Source: Tricholoma matsutake
Taxonomy: Eukaryota > Basidiomycota > Agaricomycetes > Agaricales > Tricholomataceae
DNA length: 64,000 nucleotides
Reading direction: 5' to 3'
Assembly: GCA_026075535.2 (NCBI GenBank)
Contig: AP026540.1
Span: forward strand, 8,680,001-8,744,000
Shown here: piece after piece, positions 1 to 11,879 of the stretch
Numbering within the stretch: the first letter of the stretch is position 1
Layout: every line of letters starts with the position of its first letter
Program-made: the position numbers and the translations under genes
Notes under the pieces: model-generated
What the model saw: only the letters and a program-made list of their open reading frames with translations
Databases searched by the model: none
Told to the model about the DNA's origin: nothing

Positions 1-1321
1 TCAAAGGGATTTGCAAATTCTGGGGTACCATTGTTCTCCGCGTCAGTGCCCCATCCCGACCAACACTGTTTTCTGGATCAACACCATGAGCAGAGCTTGG
101 CGTGGGTTCTCGTTCAGGGCCACCTTCTATGCCTTCGACCAAGAACTGCTCCCGTTTTCCATTGATCATTTTGAGCCAACGAAGGCTTAATGGCGGAACA
201 CCATGTATGTCGATCATTAACCCCAATTCCGAATCTTGCCCAGCACAACGTACATTATCTTTAGTGATATCGTCCTCGACGAACTCTACGCGAGGACAAG
301 GAACAATGGTCACGGCTGAAGGGTACTGCAAGCGTGCGTCGACGTTCGTGACATCAAACACACGCTCGAGACGGAGAGTACCCGGCTTTGTGAGTCGGAT
401 ATAAACGAGAGATTGAGACTTTTGGAGAGACGAATGAGCTAACTGGCGTTCTGAATCATCAGTGTCGTCGTCGTATTCGTCATATTCCTCGGAATGTCCA
501 GGGACTGATGGCGGAGGTCGAGAATGTCGAAGTGTTTCGAGCCGAGATTGTTCAATTATCTTGAACTCCTTCGCTGTTACATCAACATATTCGACACTTT
601 CTTTCCTATCGGAACCGAGAGGAGCAAGTGAGTATCTGAGTACCGATAGATCAGTGTTGTTCAAAAGGACGGGGATCAAAACGAAATTGTCAGGAGGAGC
701 AAGACAAAAGGATTGGGCATGATGGTTGAGCTGAGCAGTACTGATGGGAGACATTCGAACGGTGTGCTGACCAAGGAGATGAGCGTCTTTGTTGGTAGAA
801 GAGAGCCAGCCAAGAGTAAGAGGACTGAGGATATCGATGAAATTGAACGGTTCAGGAGTAACAGAAAGGTCTGGTCTATCTGAACGCAGGGGTATTTGAG
901 TAGACGAGACAAAGAGAGGATACTAGTTGCGTACTTGAGAAAAGGGATGATGGAGCATTATTAGACCTCGCAGACATGTTCAGACTGACACCGCCAAACA
1001 TAATTCCATCTAAGAACCAAAGGAAGGTGATTTGAAGCAGAACGACAGCCTTGCTATAATTGAGTCGTGGTATTCGCAGTTGCCACAGAATTGCGCAGAA
1101 AGCAAAATCGACGAGAAGCCATTTCTTACAAATTGCAATGCCTTCGTCCCCAGAGGCAAGATGCCATGTAAAGTCGATGACTTTGACTGCCTATAATAGA
1201 GAGAAAATCAGTGAATTGCCAGTAAATTGGATATGATTACCTGGCAAAGAAGACCAAGACTGAGATAGTAGAGTCTCTGTGATGGTACATCCAAGTATTT
1301 TTCTGGGATTAAAGGTGACAT
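1..1321 (-). CDS. POM152: Nucleoporin POM152, N-terminal part (3' end beyond the window)
   Basis: Integral membrane nucleoporin of the nuclear pore ring. Model: exons 1321-1241, 1190-935 and 879-1 on the minus strand, with introns of 50 and 55 bp and all junctions in frame. The start gives MSPLIPEKYLDVPSQRLYYL, the family's usual N terminus. Exon 2 holds two hydrophobic stretches separated by LRIPRLNYS, expected for the membrane anchor. Exon 3 has an acidic linker (residues rich in D/E near 460-490 bp) and then the start of the Ig-like lumenal repeats, with PLSLRWLKMINGK and FLVEGIEG near 105-200 bp. No frame breaks. It lies head to head with the RNase III-like gene, only about 110 bp apart. 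The identification rests on these conserved strings. Confidence 0.85.
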
Positions 1322-1434
1322 GACGGGGAACGAGTAGAGTTGAATAGACGCACGTGACCGTATATTGTTTTCTACAACATAAGCGCTTCATATCGTGGAG
1401 CACTCTTCTTATATTTTGGTTGATCCCCACCAGC

Positions 1435-2385
1435 ATGGCCTCACTACCTCCCCTACCCAAGATCGAGGGAGATGTTGATCTCCTCCTCGACGTCTACACA
1501 CACAAATCTCTCAGGTTTGGTGGTGCTCCCATGAACGACGAGTATGGCGACACAGAACGTCTTGCTGAACTGGGAGCCAGAGTTCTTGACCTTGCCGTCA
1601 CCTTCCACTTCTACTCAAGGAAACCTATGTTATCAGCCCCTGAAATCGCTGTACGTTATTTTCCATAGCTAACACACTACATACCCACGCATTGGCTTTC
1701 TCAGCAAAGAAGATCTCAAGCCATCACAGTTGAACACATAGAACAATGGCTGAACGCTTACGGATTAAGGCAAAAATTGCGTTTTGCTCCCTCCGAGAAA
1801 GACTCCATTGCATCCGCAGAGGTGCAGTCCTCTCCAATATCGATCTCCTTCTAGACTGAATCTCATGGTATGTACCTTAGGAAATCTACCGGTTTTTCTA
1901 CACCTACATTGGTGCATTACACATACGCAATGGAATGCATACTATACAACAATGGATATCTCGATTGATTGATCCAGATGCCGAGCCTGTTAGCATGAAG
2001 CCTTCTACCCCTCCTCACACCGTAGGACAACAACAAAGTTGGCTTGCACCTCCACCCGTTGGCCCCCCTCCACCCCTGCCTGCATACGCTCCCGGTAGTC
2101 CCATCCGCAACGGAGGCGTTTCAAATTTGGTAACCTTGGCACTCGTTAATCAAACCGCGGCTCAAAAAATGGTTACTGTGACATATCTTGCTGAGCAGGC
2201 TGGTGTTGCTCATCAACCAATCTGGACTGTGAGATGTTGCAGTAAGTCATATTACTAATCTTAGTTCTTGCATGTTTAATGTCTCACCAGTGAACGGGGT
2301 AGAGCAAGGTCGCGGTTCCGGGAAAAGTCAGAAGGCCGCGAAGGAGGAAGCCGCACGACAAGCTTGGGTGAATATGGGATGGTAA
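1435..2385 (+). CDS. RNase III-domain protein with C-terminal dsRNA-binding domain
   Basis: Exons 1435-1650, 1705-1821, 1881-2241 and 2291-2385 join to a 262-aa protein; introns are 54, 59 and 49 bp. The first half resembles a divergent RNase III fold: an early LLLDVYTHKSLRFGG helix, the signature-like region DEYGDTERLAELGARVLDLA (in place of the classic ERLEFLGDAVL), then YTYIGALHIRNG. A proline-rich linker leads into a dsRBD (about residues 190-262) beginning LVNQTAAQKMVTVTY and ending GKSQKAAKEEAARQAW, the typical alpha-2 helix. The canonical acidic catalytic set is incomplete, so it may bind or process RNA weakly. Similar two-domain proteins are common in mushrooms; I do not know a specific role. 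Confidence 0.7.
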
Positions 2386-2656
2386 CCATTTCGTGACCAT
2401 GTACAGTAAGTTTTACTTGAATATCACCTGGCCCCAGCTCACTCTTCTAGCGGGTGATGGATCTGGAATATTTGCTACTGTTTCGTTGGACAATGTTGTA
2501 TGCTTAGTGTACTATATGTTGGTATACATAAGTTTTGCTTGCTCCTTCCAAATGGAACTGGCTCTCGAGTGCATAGGTTGATATATTTGTCAAGTTTGAT
2601 ATATATATTCTATGCCCTCATACAGATTTACACAATGGCCTCCAAGCCCTCTGTGA

Positions 2657-3381
2657 TTAACTGAGATACCAAAACAAGACATAAGCGCCAGCAAGCCCAA
2701 GAAAGATCTTAACTTGGGGGGAAAGGTCTGTGACCTTCGAAGTCGCCTGATTGACCACATTTCCAACATCCACCCGGTCGATAGGCGCTTGCTTGCCGCC
2801 TAGCGTTTGACCCTTGCCGGAGAAAACACCGGAAGACGTCGTAGCCGAGTGTCGGCGAACAGCATCTTGGAGAGCGCTAAGAAACCCACACGATAAATGA
2901 CATGTCTAGCACTTGAATTTAGGATTAGGACTCACGTTCTGTTAGCTCCTCTCACTTGGTCCACCTTTTCATTTCCCTTCAAAAAAATGAACGTTGGCCT
3001 ACACCATAAAAATCAGTGTCAGCTCAATGAAAAGCTCGAAGACTTGCATGGCAGATATTGAGTATCTGGAGGCGACATCTGTCGCGACATCAACGTCGCA
3101 TTTCAAAAAGTTGACATTCGGGTACTGCTTTGATAGCGACTCGTAAGCCGGCGCGATTGCATGGCAAGGGCCACACCTACAGAGAAAAGTCTTAGTTTCA
3201 GAAATTGTCGACTCACTTGTTCTGCTCACCAGGTTGCGTGAAAGTCTATAACCTGTGCTCATGGTCAGCCAGATGTGAGACGTGTTTACAGCAGACTGAC
3301 AGTAAGCTTGCCCTTAGATTTCGAAATAATTGCATCCAAATCGCTGGCGGATGACAGATGAGTAATATTGGTGGGAGACAT
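2657..3381 (-). CDS. Thioredoxin with C-terminal membrane anchor
   Basis: Five exons (3381-3301, 3252-3230, 3176-3048, 2998-2936, 2876-2657) give 171 aa. The thioredoxin fold is complete: VIDFHATWCGPCHAIAP contains the WCGPC redox motif, FLKCDVD follows, and the cis-proline loop reads SAMPTFIFLKG. Obtaining that MPTF requires intron 3 (3047-2999) to start with GC (GCAAGT) and end with AG. The only nearby GT reading loses the proline and the frame. The last about 20 residues (KIFLGLAGAYVLFWYLS) are hydrophobic and look like a tail anchor, so the domain probably faces the cytosol on an internal membrane. Confidence 0.82.
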
Positions 3382-3550
3382 AGCTTTAGGAACTTGATGA
3401 GAGGTGGCAAACGAGTGACTGCTGGACTCGGTCATCGGTCACGCCGTTGTCAGCAGCATGATTGTCAGGGCGAGGCGCTTGCTCTTCCAAATCGACTTAC
3501 AGTGGCAAAGCGGCATCGGAACGCTGAGGCTATTAGCTGCGGAGCCTTCT

Positions 3551-3610
3551 GGAGTCTGGACATACTCTCTGGAGTCTGGACATACTCTCTGGAGTCTGGA
3601 CATACTCTCT
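3551..3610. repeat. Three exact copies of a 20-bp repeat
   Basis: The unit GGAGTCTGGACATACTCTCT is repeated three times with no change, followed by a partial fourth copy. It lies in the 370-bp gap between the thioredoxin and the next gene. I see no gene or other signal in that gap. Confidence 0.95.
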
Positions 3611-3754
3611 GGACGTACTCTCTACGGCTTTAGTGACTGATTGTAATCCAATAACCCGGCACCGCTGTGAAGGCCTAGTTATGCATACAGAGAGGTAGCT
3701 ATAGTAATAGAATATTCTTATGTTTCATAGGTCTGAGTCTGCTACAATGGCCCT

Positions 3755-5707
3755 TCAAGCTCTCAAAACTCGTACATGGTGATGACGCGGACTAGGTTTC
3801 AGAGGCTGAAAGCTCGACACGTTCATCGGGGGCGGAGGAGAGGCAATTGCAAGCGGGATACTCTCTGAGTCGGTCTCCTGATCCAACAGATCCACGAGAT
3901 GTGAAGGTGGTATGATATTTCTTGCTGGATGATATGCCGGGGGGGATTCATGACACCGTACATCGCTGCTCTTTGGTAATGTGACACCAATGCAAGGGCG
4001 ATCCATTTCTCCAGCTGATGAGGCTCGGCGATGGCGAATCGACCTTGCATGGGGATCCAGCATCCTTTGTACATTCATGTCCTGTGAAGCCCTGTTAGGC
4101 TGATTACGACAGCCGATGCCAGATTTTCGCTGGCCGTCATGCTCTTCGAGTTGTAGTGGGACGTACGATTTTGCTCTCCTATGTATGTTCCAGACGGAAA
4201 ATTTGGCCAACGAATGACTGGGCATCGGCTGACGACGACATTTAGGCGCTGGTGAGGATGTTTGAGTGGAAAGAGATAATGGAGGTTCCATTTTTTCCGC
4301 CATCAATTTGGTCGCGACGCTTTTCTTGACGACATGTATCATAGTTATTCTCTTTCCTTGGAAAGGATGAAGCAGCAACGGCGAACAAGAGAAAGTCAAA
4401 GGCGTCAAGGTCTTTTCCCCATCAACAATCTTCTTCCCGGTTGCGTCTACTTTGCGATCTTCCACAAAGTACTCGAACTTCCAACGGAGCTTGCCATGAG
4501 TATCACCATTGCTGAATGTCGCGGGCAAAGAGAGCGCCTCATTACCCCGCACAGTATAGACGCCATTGACTCTCAATCCGAGGGATGCTTGCCGCATAAT
4601 ATAATCCCGTGTTTCATCTCCGCTGACAGTCATCCGTCGTAATACTGGAAGAGCTTCCAAGGCAGCATAGTGAAAATTGAAAATCTGTCTGGAAATTGGC
4701 CTAAACTGTGCGACATTGTCAGGATTGTTGCCGTGCGCATCCCAAGAGCTCCGATTGGAGTATCCTGTAAACCTAAAACGAGCCTGAACCGCACGGAAGC
4801 CTTCTTGGTCGATCAACAATTCAACAGAACTTTTGTCTAACCAAGCCAAACTGGGGGGCAAGCTGGGTTGGAAAGGCCGGAGTTCATGCGACGTGGCTGG
4901 CGTTTTAGAACTGTGAGAAGTACGAGACCCTTTGGGAGATCGGAGATACTCTGGAAGTGATTCGAATGACACTTCCTTCAACGACTCGGATCGAGGTGAA
5001 GAAAGGCAAGAACTGCTTGACCCGACTATTAGGCGCGAACGGTGTGGCAAAGTGTTTGACAGAGACAGCAGGTAACGAAGATCATAATACGATGAAGAAC
5101 AGCCTGAGGTCTCCTCGATATTTTGAACAAGAACAGAACTATCCGAAGATGAACCTTCATCTTCAACTTGACACGCAGTGTTCTCGCCCTTGCGATCTTC
5201 GCCGGAAACAGGAGCCAGCAGTGCCTCAACCACCCCTAGAGTGCGGATACTCGAAGACAAGAGGTACGCTGGAGCAGTAATTTGCGAATGGTCGTCGGTA
5301 ATCGAACATCCAGCTTCAGGTCCACGGGACAAAGTATGAGAGTCAAGTGCAAGACCAGACAACGAACCTCGCACACCACCAAGGGTATCGCGATTTCCGG
5401 GAGTAGAGAACCATGGGTCAGGAATCCAGGAATTCCGACAGATTGACGTAGGCCCAAATGTGCCGACCGTACAGTCACTATTGCTGGGACGGACACAAGC
5501 TTCGAAACTGAGACCACTTGCGCGATGGTCATCTTCATAGAGGCTGGAACTAGTTACCTGATCGACAAGGTCCAGCAGTATAGGTATATCTCCGGAGGTA
5601 AGTGTGGTGGGTAAATGTCTTGGGCTTAACACGGGTGAAGGAGGCGTCAATGAAGAAAGTGCTAGGAGAGCCGACGAAGACGAGCGAAAACAGTGATCCT
5701 CCTCCAT
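3755..5707 (-). CDS. Conserved-looking intronless protein of unknown function
   Basis: A single 650-aa open frame with no intron. The N-terminal 260 residues are serine-rich and probably disordered. The middle (about 270-430) is more ordered, with the tryptophan- and aromatic-rich strings RFRFTGYSNRSSWDAHG and FNFHYAALEALPVLRRM followed by LRWKFEYFVEDR. The C-terminal 200 residues are again proline- and serine-rich with basic patches. I recognise no catalytic motif, zinc finger or membrane segment. The ordered middle could be a small beta-rich domain. It shares its neighbours' CpG-rich composition, so it is a resident gene and not accessory DNA. Confidence 0.75.
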   Translation of the reverse strand: MEEDHCFRSSSSALLALSSLTPPSPVLSPRHLPTTLTSGDIPILLDLVDQVTSSSLYEDDHRASGLSFEACVRPSNSDCTVGTFGPTSICRNSWIPDPWFSTPGNRDTLGGVRGSLSGLALDSHTLSRGPEAGCSITDDHSQITAPAYLLSSSIRTLGVVEALLAPVSGEDRKGENTACQVEDEGSSSDSSVLVQNIEETSGCSSSYYDLRYLLSLSNTLPHRSRLIVGSSSSCLSSPRSESLKEVSFESLPEYLRSPKGSRTSHSSKTPATSHELRPFQPSLPPSLAWLDKSSVELLIDQEGFRAVQARFRFTGYSNRSSWDAHGNNPDNVAQFRPISRQIFNFHYAALEALPVLRRMTVSGDETRDYIMRQASLGLRVNGVYTVRGNEALSLPATFSNGDTHGKLRWKFEYFVEDRKVDATGKKIVDGEKTLTPLTFSCSPLLLHPFQGKRITMIHVVKKSVATKLMAEKMEPPLSLSTQTSSPAPKCRRQPMPSHSLAKFSVWNIHRRAKSYVPLQLEEHDGQRKSGIGCRNQPNRASQDMNVQRMLDPHARSIRHRRASSAGEMDRPCIGVTLPKSSDVRCHESPPAYHPARNIIPPSHLVDLLDQETDSESIPLAIASPPPPMNVSSFQPLKPSPRHHHVRVLRA

Positions 5708-5844
5708 TTATGACCCTAGCGTAGAGCGATGGGATACAGTTCAGATTGGTTGCATGCAATTGATGATGACTTTGTCAGCCTCAGCAACATCATTTCTATT
5801 CTTGTCTAGCTTTGAACTGAACCTTCCTACTTCTACAAAACGCC

Positions 5845-8243
5845 TTAGAAACTCCCTTCTTGTATACGACGTGTGACGTCAATTTCCTTTGCCCTAACAA
5901 GTGCCTTGTTTTTGAGTAGACAGTAATCACCAAACTCGTTTGAGCTCTGCCAGACTTCTCCCGGCACCCACAAAACCCTTGTGAATAGACGTGAATGCCT
6001 GGCATCCAGAAAAGGTCCACAGAACACACGCTCCCATACTGTTTCATCCACAGCATACCGTGGTTCAAGAGGTGAAGAGATTGGATGAAGAGGAAAATCC
6101 AGGTCGACGAGGTAATCGCATTCGCGAATATCAACCTAAGTACTGTCAGAAAATCAGAAAACTTCTACAAGACTGGCTCACATAGTGCGCCCGCTGTTCT
6201 TGATTCAAGTCGTTCATTCCTTCAGGAATGTGTCTTGTCCCCGGCCGTGACCACCCATCCGGCGAAATCCGGCTATCTGAAGAAAGGTTCATAAAATGAC
6301 CAGGCAACAGTCCGTCGAATTCGCTCTTGACAAATACGACAGCTACACCATCCGGGATGAGATAGTGTCCAGGAAACCTATGCCATTCTTTCGACCAACA
6401 TAGCTTCAGATCGAACTGACGAATCGGCGAGAGATCTATACGTGGCATATCTTCCTCAGGTGTGTTCGGAGGGTAAATAGGAAGAAGTCCTGTGGCATTG
6501 AGCAACCGAGGAAGTTCCTCCGTTTCGAAATAATAAGCCACCGTCAAGGGTGTGTAGTAGTAATTCCGAAGAGCCAGAATGCGGGAGATTGAGAGGAGAG
6601 CCATGCAGACGATGGCAGAGAGTGTGGAGTTTCGGAATATCGACGACCTGGAAGCCTGGAATTATGGACGGAAATCAGTAGATATGCGATCAAGTCAACA
6701 ACTATACTCGCTTGATAAGGAGACTTTGTCAACTTGATAAAAACAGCCTCTTGCCAGCCGCGCATAAGATACAGAGTCACGGCAGCATTAAAACAAAGCA
6801 TCGGATACGCAGGAAACATGAAACGTTCTTCCTTGTGCGCTTGAAAAGTAAGTATGCCAAGCCAAAGATAGAATGGAAGGAGTCGAAGACCGAGAATGGT
6901 GAATGGAGAACTCTGGTCGGGTGATGGTGTAAAAAAGCCCAAACGCTTGCGATCGACGACATATGTCACAGCCAGAGCTGGAAGCCCAAGGAGAGACAAT
7001 GGGAAAAGGATATTGAAGTTCAAAACGAGGTTAAGAAAATAAAAACTCCAAGGAGAAGTTCCAAAGAGATCTGGCCCTCGCTTGGAGTCTCCAAAAATAT
7101 TGTAGCGAACGATATTCCAGGGCACCACGGTCACCTTTCCGTACACAAGGGTGTCGAGACCGATAACAGGTACCTAGAGGACCGATCAAAATCACATTGA
7201 CTGAGACAAAATATTTTACTTACAAATAGAAGGGAAGCTGACATTCCGGCGCCCAAAAGGCGCATCCAGCGCTTTAGAAGCCAAGAGGGTCGATTTTCGG
7301 GAAGGACTCGGTCCGCACCATATACGAATAACTCCTCCAAAACGAAAGGAATAGCCAAAGCCAACGCAAAAGGCCAACCAACAATAGCTCCTGTTGCGAA
7401 ACATAACGTCGCCATGATGGTCCTCTGGTTATTCTTAATACTTGGTGGATCCAGTGCATACGAGAACGCAAACATGTTCATGTACATGGCGAATGAAGAG
7501 GGAAGAAAGGCTGGGTTGTCTATGTTAAAGCATACCAAACAGTAAGTAAGTTGCGTACCAACAGAGGCATGCCATATTCCAGCACTGAACAGGAGCATGA
7601 AAAAGAGGTAGCGGCCCACTCTCTCGTTGATTTTCTCATAAACAGTCCTGTAAAACTTTGCCTCGGCCAGTGTGCAGGTGAGCGCCAAGAGCATTCTAAC
7701 AGCAAAAAAGGCCGGCCGCTTCCGGGCGGCAAGTGGTCAGTCAATGGTGGATAAGGCTAGGTCGCAACGATGAACCTTTTCAACACCAAAAGCGTAACGG
7801 GTAATACGGATAGGCAAAACATGTAGGAGTACATAAGCCCAGCTGCGGATGGCAAACTGGGGAGATACCTCCCATGTCTGGAATCCATAACCTCGGTCCC
7901 AGAAATGCAAGGGTTCCCAAAAGTTGAAGACTACGATCATTCAATCGGGGTTGGTGTAGATGTTTGAAATGGAGACACACCTTCGTCACAGTCTGCAATA
8001 CCGGAGTACATTGCTCCTGCTACGCGCACGAGTAGTATGACTCGTACGGCGAAGGAGAAGCTTGGACTCCATGGACGTCGTTGAGCCCTGTTATTGTAAT
8101 GTTAGGCAAAATCGCGTAAAACAATAGAGTACAGACCTCCGAAGCTGATCTTGAAGAATTCCAGTGTGCCTGGGGGGATTTGGGGTCTGTTTCTTGGGTT
8201 CTGGGCGGCGGAATCGAATGTATTGCGTGGTCGACGAGTCCAT
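5845..8243 (-). CDS. ALG9: Alpha-1,2-mannosyltransferase ALG9 (GT22)
   Basis: ER membrane enzyme that adds alpha-1,2 mannose from dolichol-P-mannose to the lipid-linked oligosaccharide of N-glycosylation. Eight exons (8243-8137, 8087-7981, 7930-7776, 7718-7559, 7510-7224, 7173-6712, 6655-6182, 6135-5845) give 680 aa, close to the family length. The GT22 lumenal loop is present: GIADCDEVFNFWEPLHF, with its acidic DE. Other family strings are HKEERFMFPAYPMLCFNAA and YLVDLDFP near the C terminus, with many hydrophobic segments between. The start at 8243 gives the natural N terminus; an upstream in-frame TTG is not needed. Intron 6 (6711-6656) reads GCGAGT...CAG and is the only join that gives the expected SRSSIFRNSTL. 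Confidence 0.9.
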
Positions 8244-8613
8244 GGTACCTCAGCACGTGACCACCAATCAAAAAGTTTGTTTCTCGATCTCGTGCCGATC
8301 TTGAGCCTCTCCGCTTTATTACGTGCGAAAGGGAGATTCAAGGGTGTCTGTGCTAGATCTTAACGCGGCGAATCCAGCGGGGGCCCTTTATGAGGTGATG
8401 GGTAAGATAAATTAACAACGGACTGGAGCATGGAAGCAAAGCGTTGTCAACGACTCTTCTCGGCCTATGGCCGGAAAAGGATGAGAGACTGCTTCTTGTA
8501 GAGTTGGGTGAATGTCTGTTTAGACCTGTCTCGAAATAATATCGCCCTCTTCCTTCCCTCTTGTTTTAGGACGACCACCGTCTCGACACTTTATTCCTCT
8601 TGTCCATCCCTTC
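8244..8613. promoter_or_regulatory. Divergent intergenic region, ALG9 / membrane protein
   Basis: About 370 bp separate the start codons of two divergently transcribed genes, so it must hold both promoters. I see pyrimidine-rich stretches before 8614 but no clear TATA box or operator. Confidence 0.4.
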
Positions 8614-10597
8614 ATGCCTGGTCCAGATCCTGCCGCGGAACATTTTATATATGTCACTCAAGCATACTTTTGTGGTACGTAGTCTTGACTTCACCGCCCT
8701 TTCAATTCTTACTCAACCTCGGATTTACCAGCCATGTGTATGAAAGATCTCCCTCTCCTCTTCTTCTGTGATTTGACGCGTCTACATAGATGCCGTGGTT
8801 ATATGGGACTGGATCATCAGTCTTGCCAGGGAATATCGCTTCGTAAATTCCCTGTCCTCTCGGCTATCTGTACATACTTTCTGACGCTCTTCTGTGAGAT
8901 CTGGAGGACCCATTGGACACCCGTCAAGATGGCTTACCTTTTCTGCCGGCAAGTTATCACTACTTATGTACAATGTATAGTATACCCCTTTACATCGTTT
9001 CTGACACAGCTACTGGGTCATCATTGTCGTCCCATATTTATTATTCTGTTTTGTTGTTGACCATCCCAAGAAGACTTGCGACAAAATTTATAAGGTCCGC
9101 TTGCAGTCATTTCAACTTTTTATTCGGTCATTCAAATACGCTCTAGGTTCCAGTCGCTCTTGCTATGTGGAATCAAGTTGGTTCCGAGTGTGAGCTGCCT
9201 TTCACTCTTTTCATTTCACAATTTTTATTTTCGCGCATATATTAGCTGTACTCTTAATTCGGACCTATGCTTTCTTCAATCGCAACGTTTATGTCTTGTG
9301 GTTCCTCGTTTCTGCAATATCTGGCATGGTGGCCTATCAGCTTTACGTTGACACTACCCAGATGCTCTGTAAGTTTTCACGCGCTGAAGTGATATTTTGT
9401 ATTGACTGGTGCTTCAATAAAGTACTCCCCTTTGCCAGGCCCCCATTTGTATGCCGGTCTATGCTTGCACCAATTTTCAGCTAATTTATGTATCAGGATA
9501 AGGGACCTTGCTTTCCTATGTCCAAACCTCATTCCGCGCATCTTTTAGGTATGGACAGTCCTTTTGTCTCTTCATGTCCATCGTTTATTAGCGAATAACC
9601 TGTTAGGATTTTTTGTGCGTAGCCTTTTGATGCCATTATGATGCGTAACTCCACCTTTTCTGCAAGATTGCACCACTTCTCTTTGATACCGTCGTAACAG
9701 CCATGACGGTCTGGAAGGCCTTCACTATCCGTAGACACAACGGTGGTCCAAATAGTCGGCTGATCCAAACCTTCCTACGAGAAGGTATGTTCGTTGGCTT
9801 TGGGTCAAGTCTTGTACTCACTAGCATTTAGGCGTCTTTTATTACATCTTGATTTCCATCGCAAATTTGGTTCGTGCTGGTTTGTTCTTTAACTCTACTC
9901 CAAGTTTACAAACCATTTTAGGTCAACGGCATATTCTATCTGCAGTATGTGGATTCATTGGCTGCTATATAATATCGTTAACATCCCTATTTAACTAGAC
10001 CTCGTCAAGTTATCTCTGCTATTAACATTCCGTTAAGCGTCATGATGGGTCCTGTTCTCGCCTGTCGTCTTGTAAGTAGAAGTCTTTTGTAAGAGCGCAT
10101 ATACTCATGTTTCACAGATTCTGGATCTTCGCGAGCGTGGATCGGAGACTGTGTCTCACTCAGAAGGCACGGGTATTGCGGCTTTCACGACCAAGTCCAT
10201 GACACAACAACAATGTTCACCCTTCACCCCACCAGGCCACAGAAGCAAAGGGGGCTATGGTAGGTATAGCCGTGGAGTACTCGGCACCGTCGGATCTAAT
10301 GTTCTACTGAGTACCCTTGGGAGCATTCCTCCTGACATTGGACTCGACACTGAGCAGGACATGGTCGAGATGGACGACATTCGTTTTGGGCTGGGCCTGG
10401 ACTTGGGGAGTCTCAGTACCGCCATTGGTGGAGACGATGGGGAGCCATTACCTGAGGGTGAAAGTGAAAGCTCAACTCCTGCACCTGCATATCACTCGTT
10501 GGAAATGGGCTTTAGAGAAGGCAGGAATCCTAGTCTCGAAGAATCTGGGGTCTATGGGATCAGAGTAGACGTGGAAAGGGCGACATCGACAATGTGA
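8614..10597 (+). CDS. Multi-pass membrane protein of the many-exon basidiomycete 7TM type
   Basis: About 15 small exons: 8614-8674, 8790-8842, 8899-8948, 9010-9094, 9147-9189, 9246-9368, 9423-9448, 9497-9548, 9607-9614, 9667-9784, 9832-9869, 9922-9944, 9999-10071 and 10118-10597; about 410 aa. Apart from the first junction, phases agree throughout. Conserved strings are VVIWDWIISLAREYRF, VVDHPKKTCDKIYKVP, LIRTYAFFNRNVYVLW and KGPCFPMSKPHSAHLLG, followed by TVWKAFTIRR. Together they give about seven hydrophobic helices and then a 150-residue polar tail. The intron at 8949-9009 is GC-AG, and exon 9607-9614 is only 8 nt. The first intron (8675-8789) is unusually long and may hide another tiny exon. 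Proteins of this type are abundant in mushrooms; ligand and function are unknown. Confidence 0.75.
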
Positions 10598-11040
10598 TGA
10601 AGGCCCTCTTCTTTTTGACAGATTTCTTCTATTTTCACCAACCTCGCATCCTCTTGAATCGGAACGAACTATTGATGGCACACGAGGTTGCAAGCTTTAT
10701 GGAACGCAAAAAAAATTATAGTCTCAAGCACTCCGCCTCGAACGAACTCAAACGACTTCTGCAATAATGCCGATGATTTCCCAACTTGTATCAACAGTCC
10801 TTCGCCATTGGTTACTTCCCAGATATCAATACTTTCCTCAAATGCATTTCCGTTCCACAGCTATTCTACACCACGTGCTCAATCCCTACGCTACGACTTG
10901 ATGATATCAGTTTGTTTTGCGATGTCAGCTGGAAAGATGCAAGGTACAATGTTTTGAATTCAAGTTCAGTGGGGCGGTTGCGCTGCTCCGAATCAAAATA
11001 ACATCCAATAGTTCGAGTAAGCTGTGTACAAATTAGGGCA
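10598..11040. other. Intergenic gap between convergent genes
   Basis: About 440 bp between the stop of the membrane protein and the stop of the F-box gene. I see no gene, repeat or RNA in it; it should contain the two facing 3' UTRs. Confidence 0.6.
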
Positions 11041-11879
11041 TCATACGGACCTCCCCAGTCCCTCGTAAAAAGCGATAATCTTACTTATATCAGGACAAAC
11101 AGCAAGTCGCACTCTCTCGTTCTCCTCCATAAACCTGTTTCCCGTTCTCTCAAACCATACTCCAAAATCAATGATGCTGCCAGTGAAACCCCGAAAGCCT
11201 TTAACTGTCCTTGAGAGCGCATCTCGCTGGAAAGACCACTTCAACTGGTGTATCACGGGGAGGAGGGACCTTGACAACCTCAGAGAAGATGACTCGACAT
11301 CTGGAAGTACGCCAGCCGAATGCAGCGAGTTCAGAACATCTCTCGGCGAGGCAGAGCGGCGTTTGAGTTGGACGGATATTACATCGCTGGCATGTTGACG
11401 CGCGAGCCGCATGCTATTCTCATATTGAATAACAGACTAGAACCGTTATATGTGAGTGGTGAGTTCATCATTGTTGTGCAAATATGGCCCACATTAGGTG
11501 AATAGAAATAGAGACCCATTCTCCACCTTCTCTCAACGCCCAGACCGCAAATCACACCTCGATGGACTAAATCCCCGATAGTAGGTCTGAAAGCTAGACC
11601 ATGCTGATCTGCTCCGTACAGAGAATGCTGCAAGCGTGAAGGTGTGATCACTCTGAGGCGATTCCGGTGTAAGACTGGATCTGATGCCAGGTTAGCTAGC
11701 ACCGGTGACGCTTGGACCACAGTAGCAAGGTCCGGCAGGTCGAGGTAAGAAACTGTATAAAGCATCAGCATTGAGCAAGTTCGAACTTCGAGTCATGCAA
11801 TGTCAATGAACACACAGATATGTAACATTACTTCAGGGGGAATATCACACCGATAGAATGAGGGGGGGTGTATTGACAT
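11041..11879 (-). CDS. F-box-like protein
   Basis: Exons 11879-11816, 11752-11493 and 11436-11041 join to 239 aa with introns of 63 and 56 bp. The N terminus reads DIPPEVMLHIFSYLDLPDLA, a clear F-box core (LP.E.L..IF.YLDL.DL), directly followed by VVQASPVLANLASDPVLHRNRL, the usual second half. F-box proteins link substrates to the SCF ubiquitin ligase through Skp1. The remaining 190 residues contain RPTIGDLVHRGVI and a basic region LKRRSASPRDVLNSLHSAGV, which I do not recognise as a known substrate-binding repeat. The gene is divergent from the Zn2Cys6 gene across about 200 bp. Confidence 0.75.

Noticed and set aside
102..722. Plus-strand open frames over POM152
   Set aside because: The minus strand gives a continuous, recognisable Pom152 protein; these are shadows.
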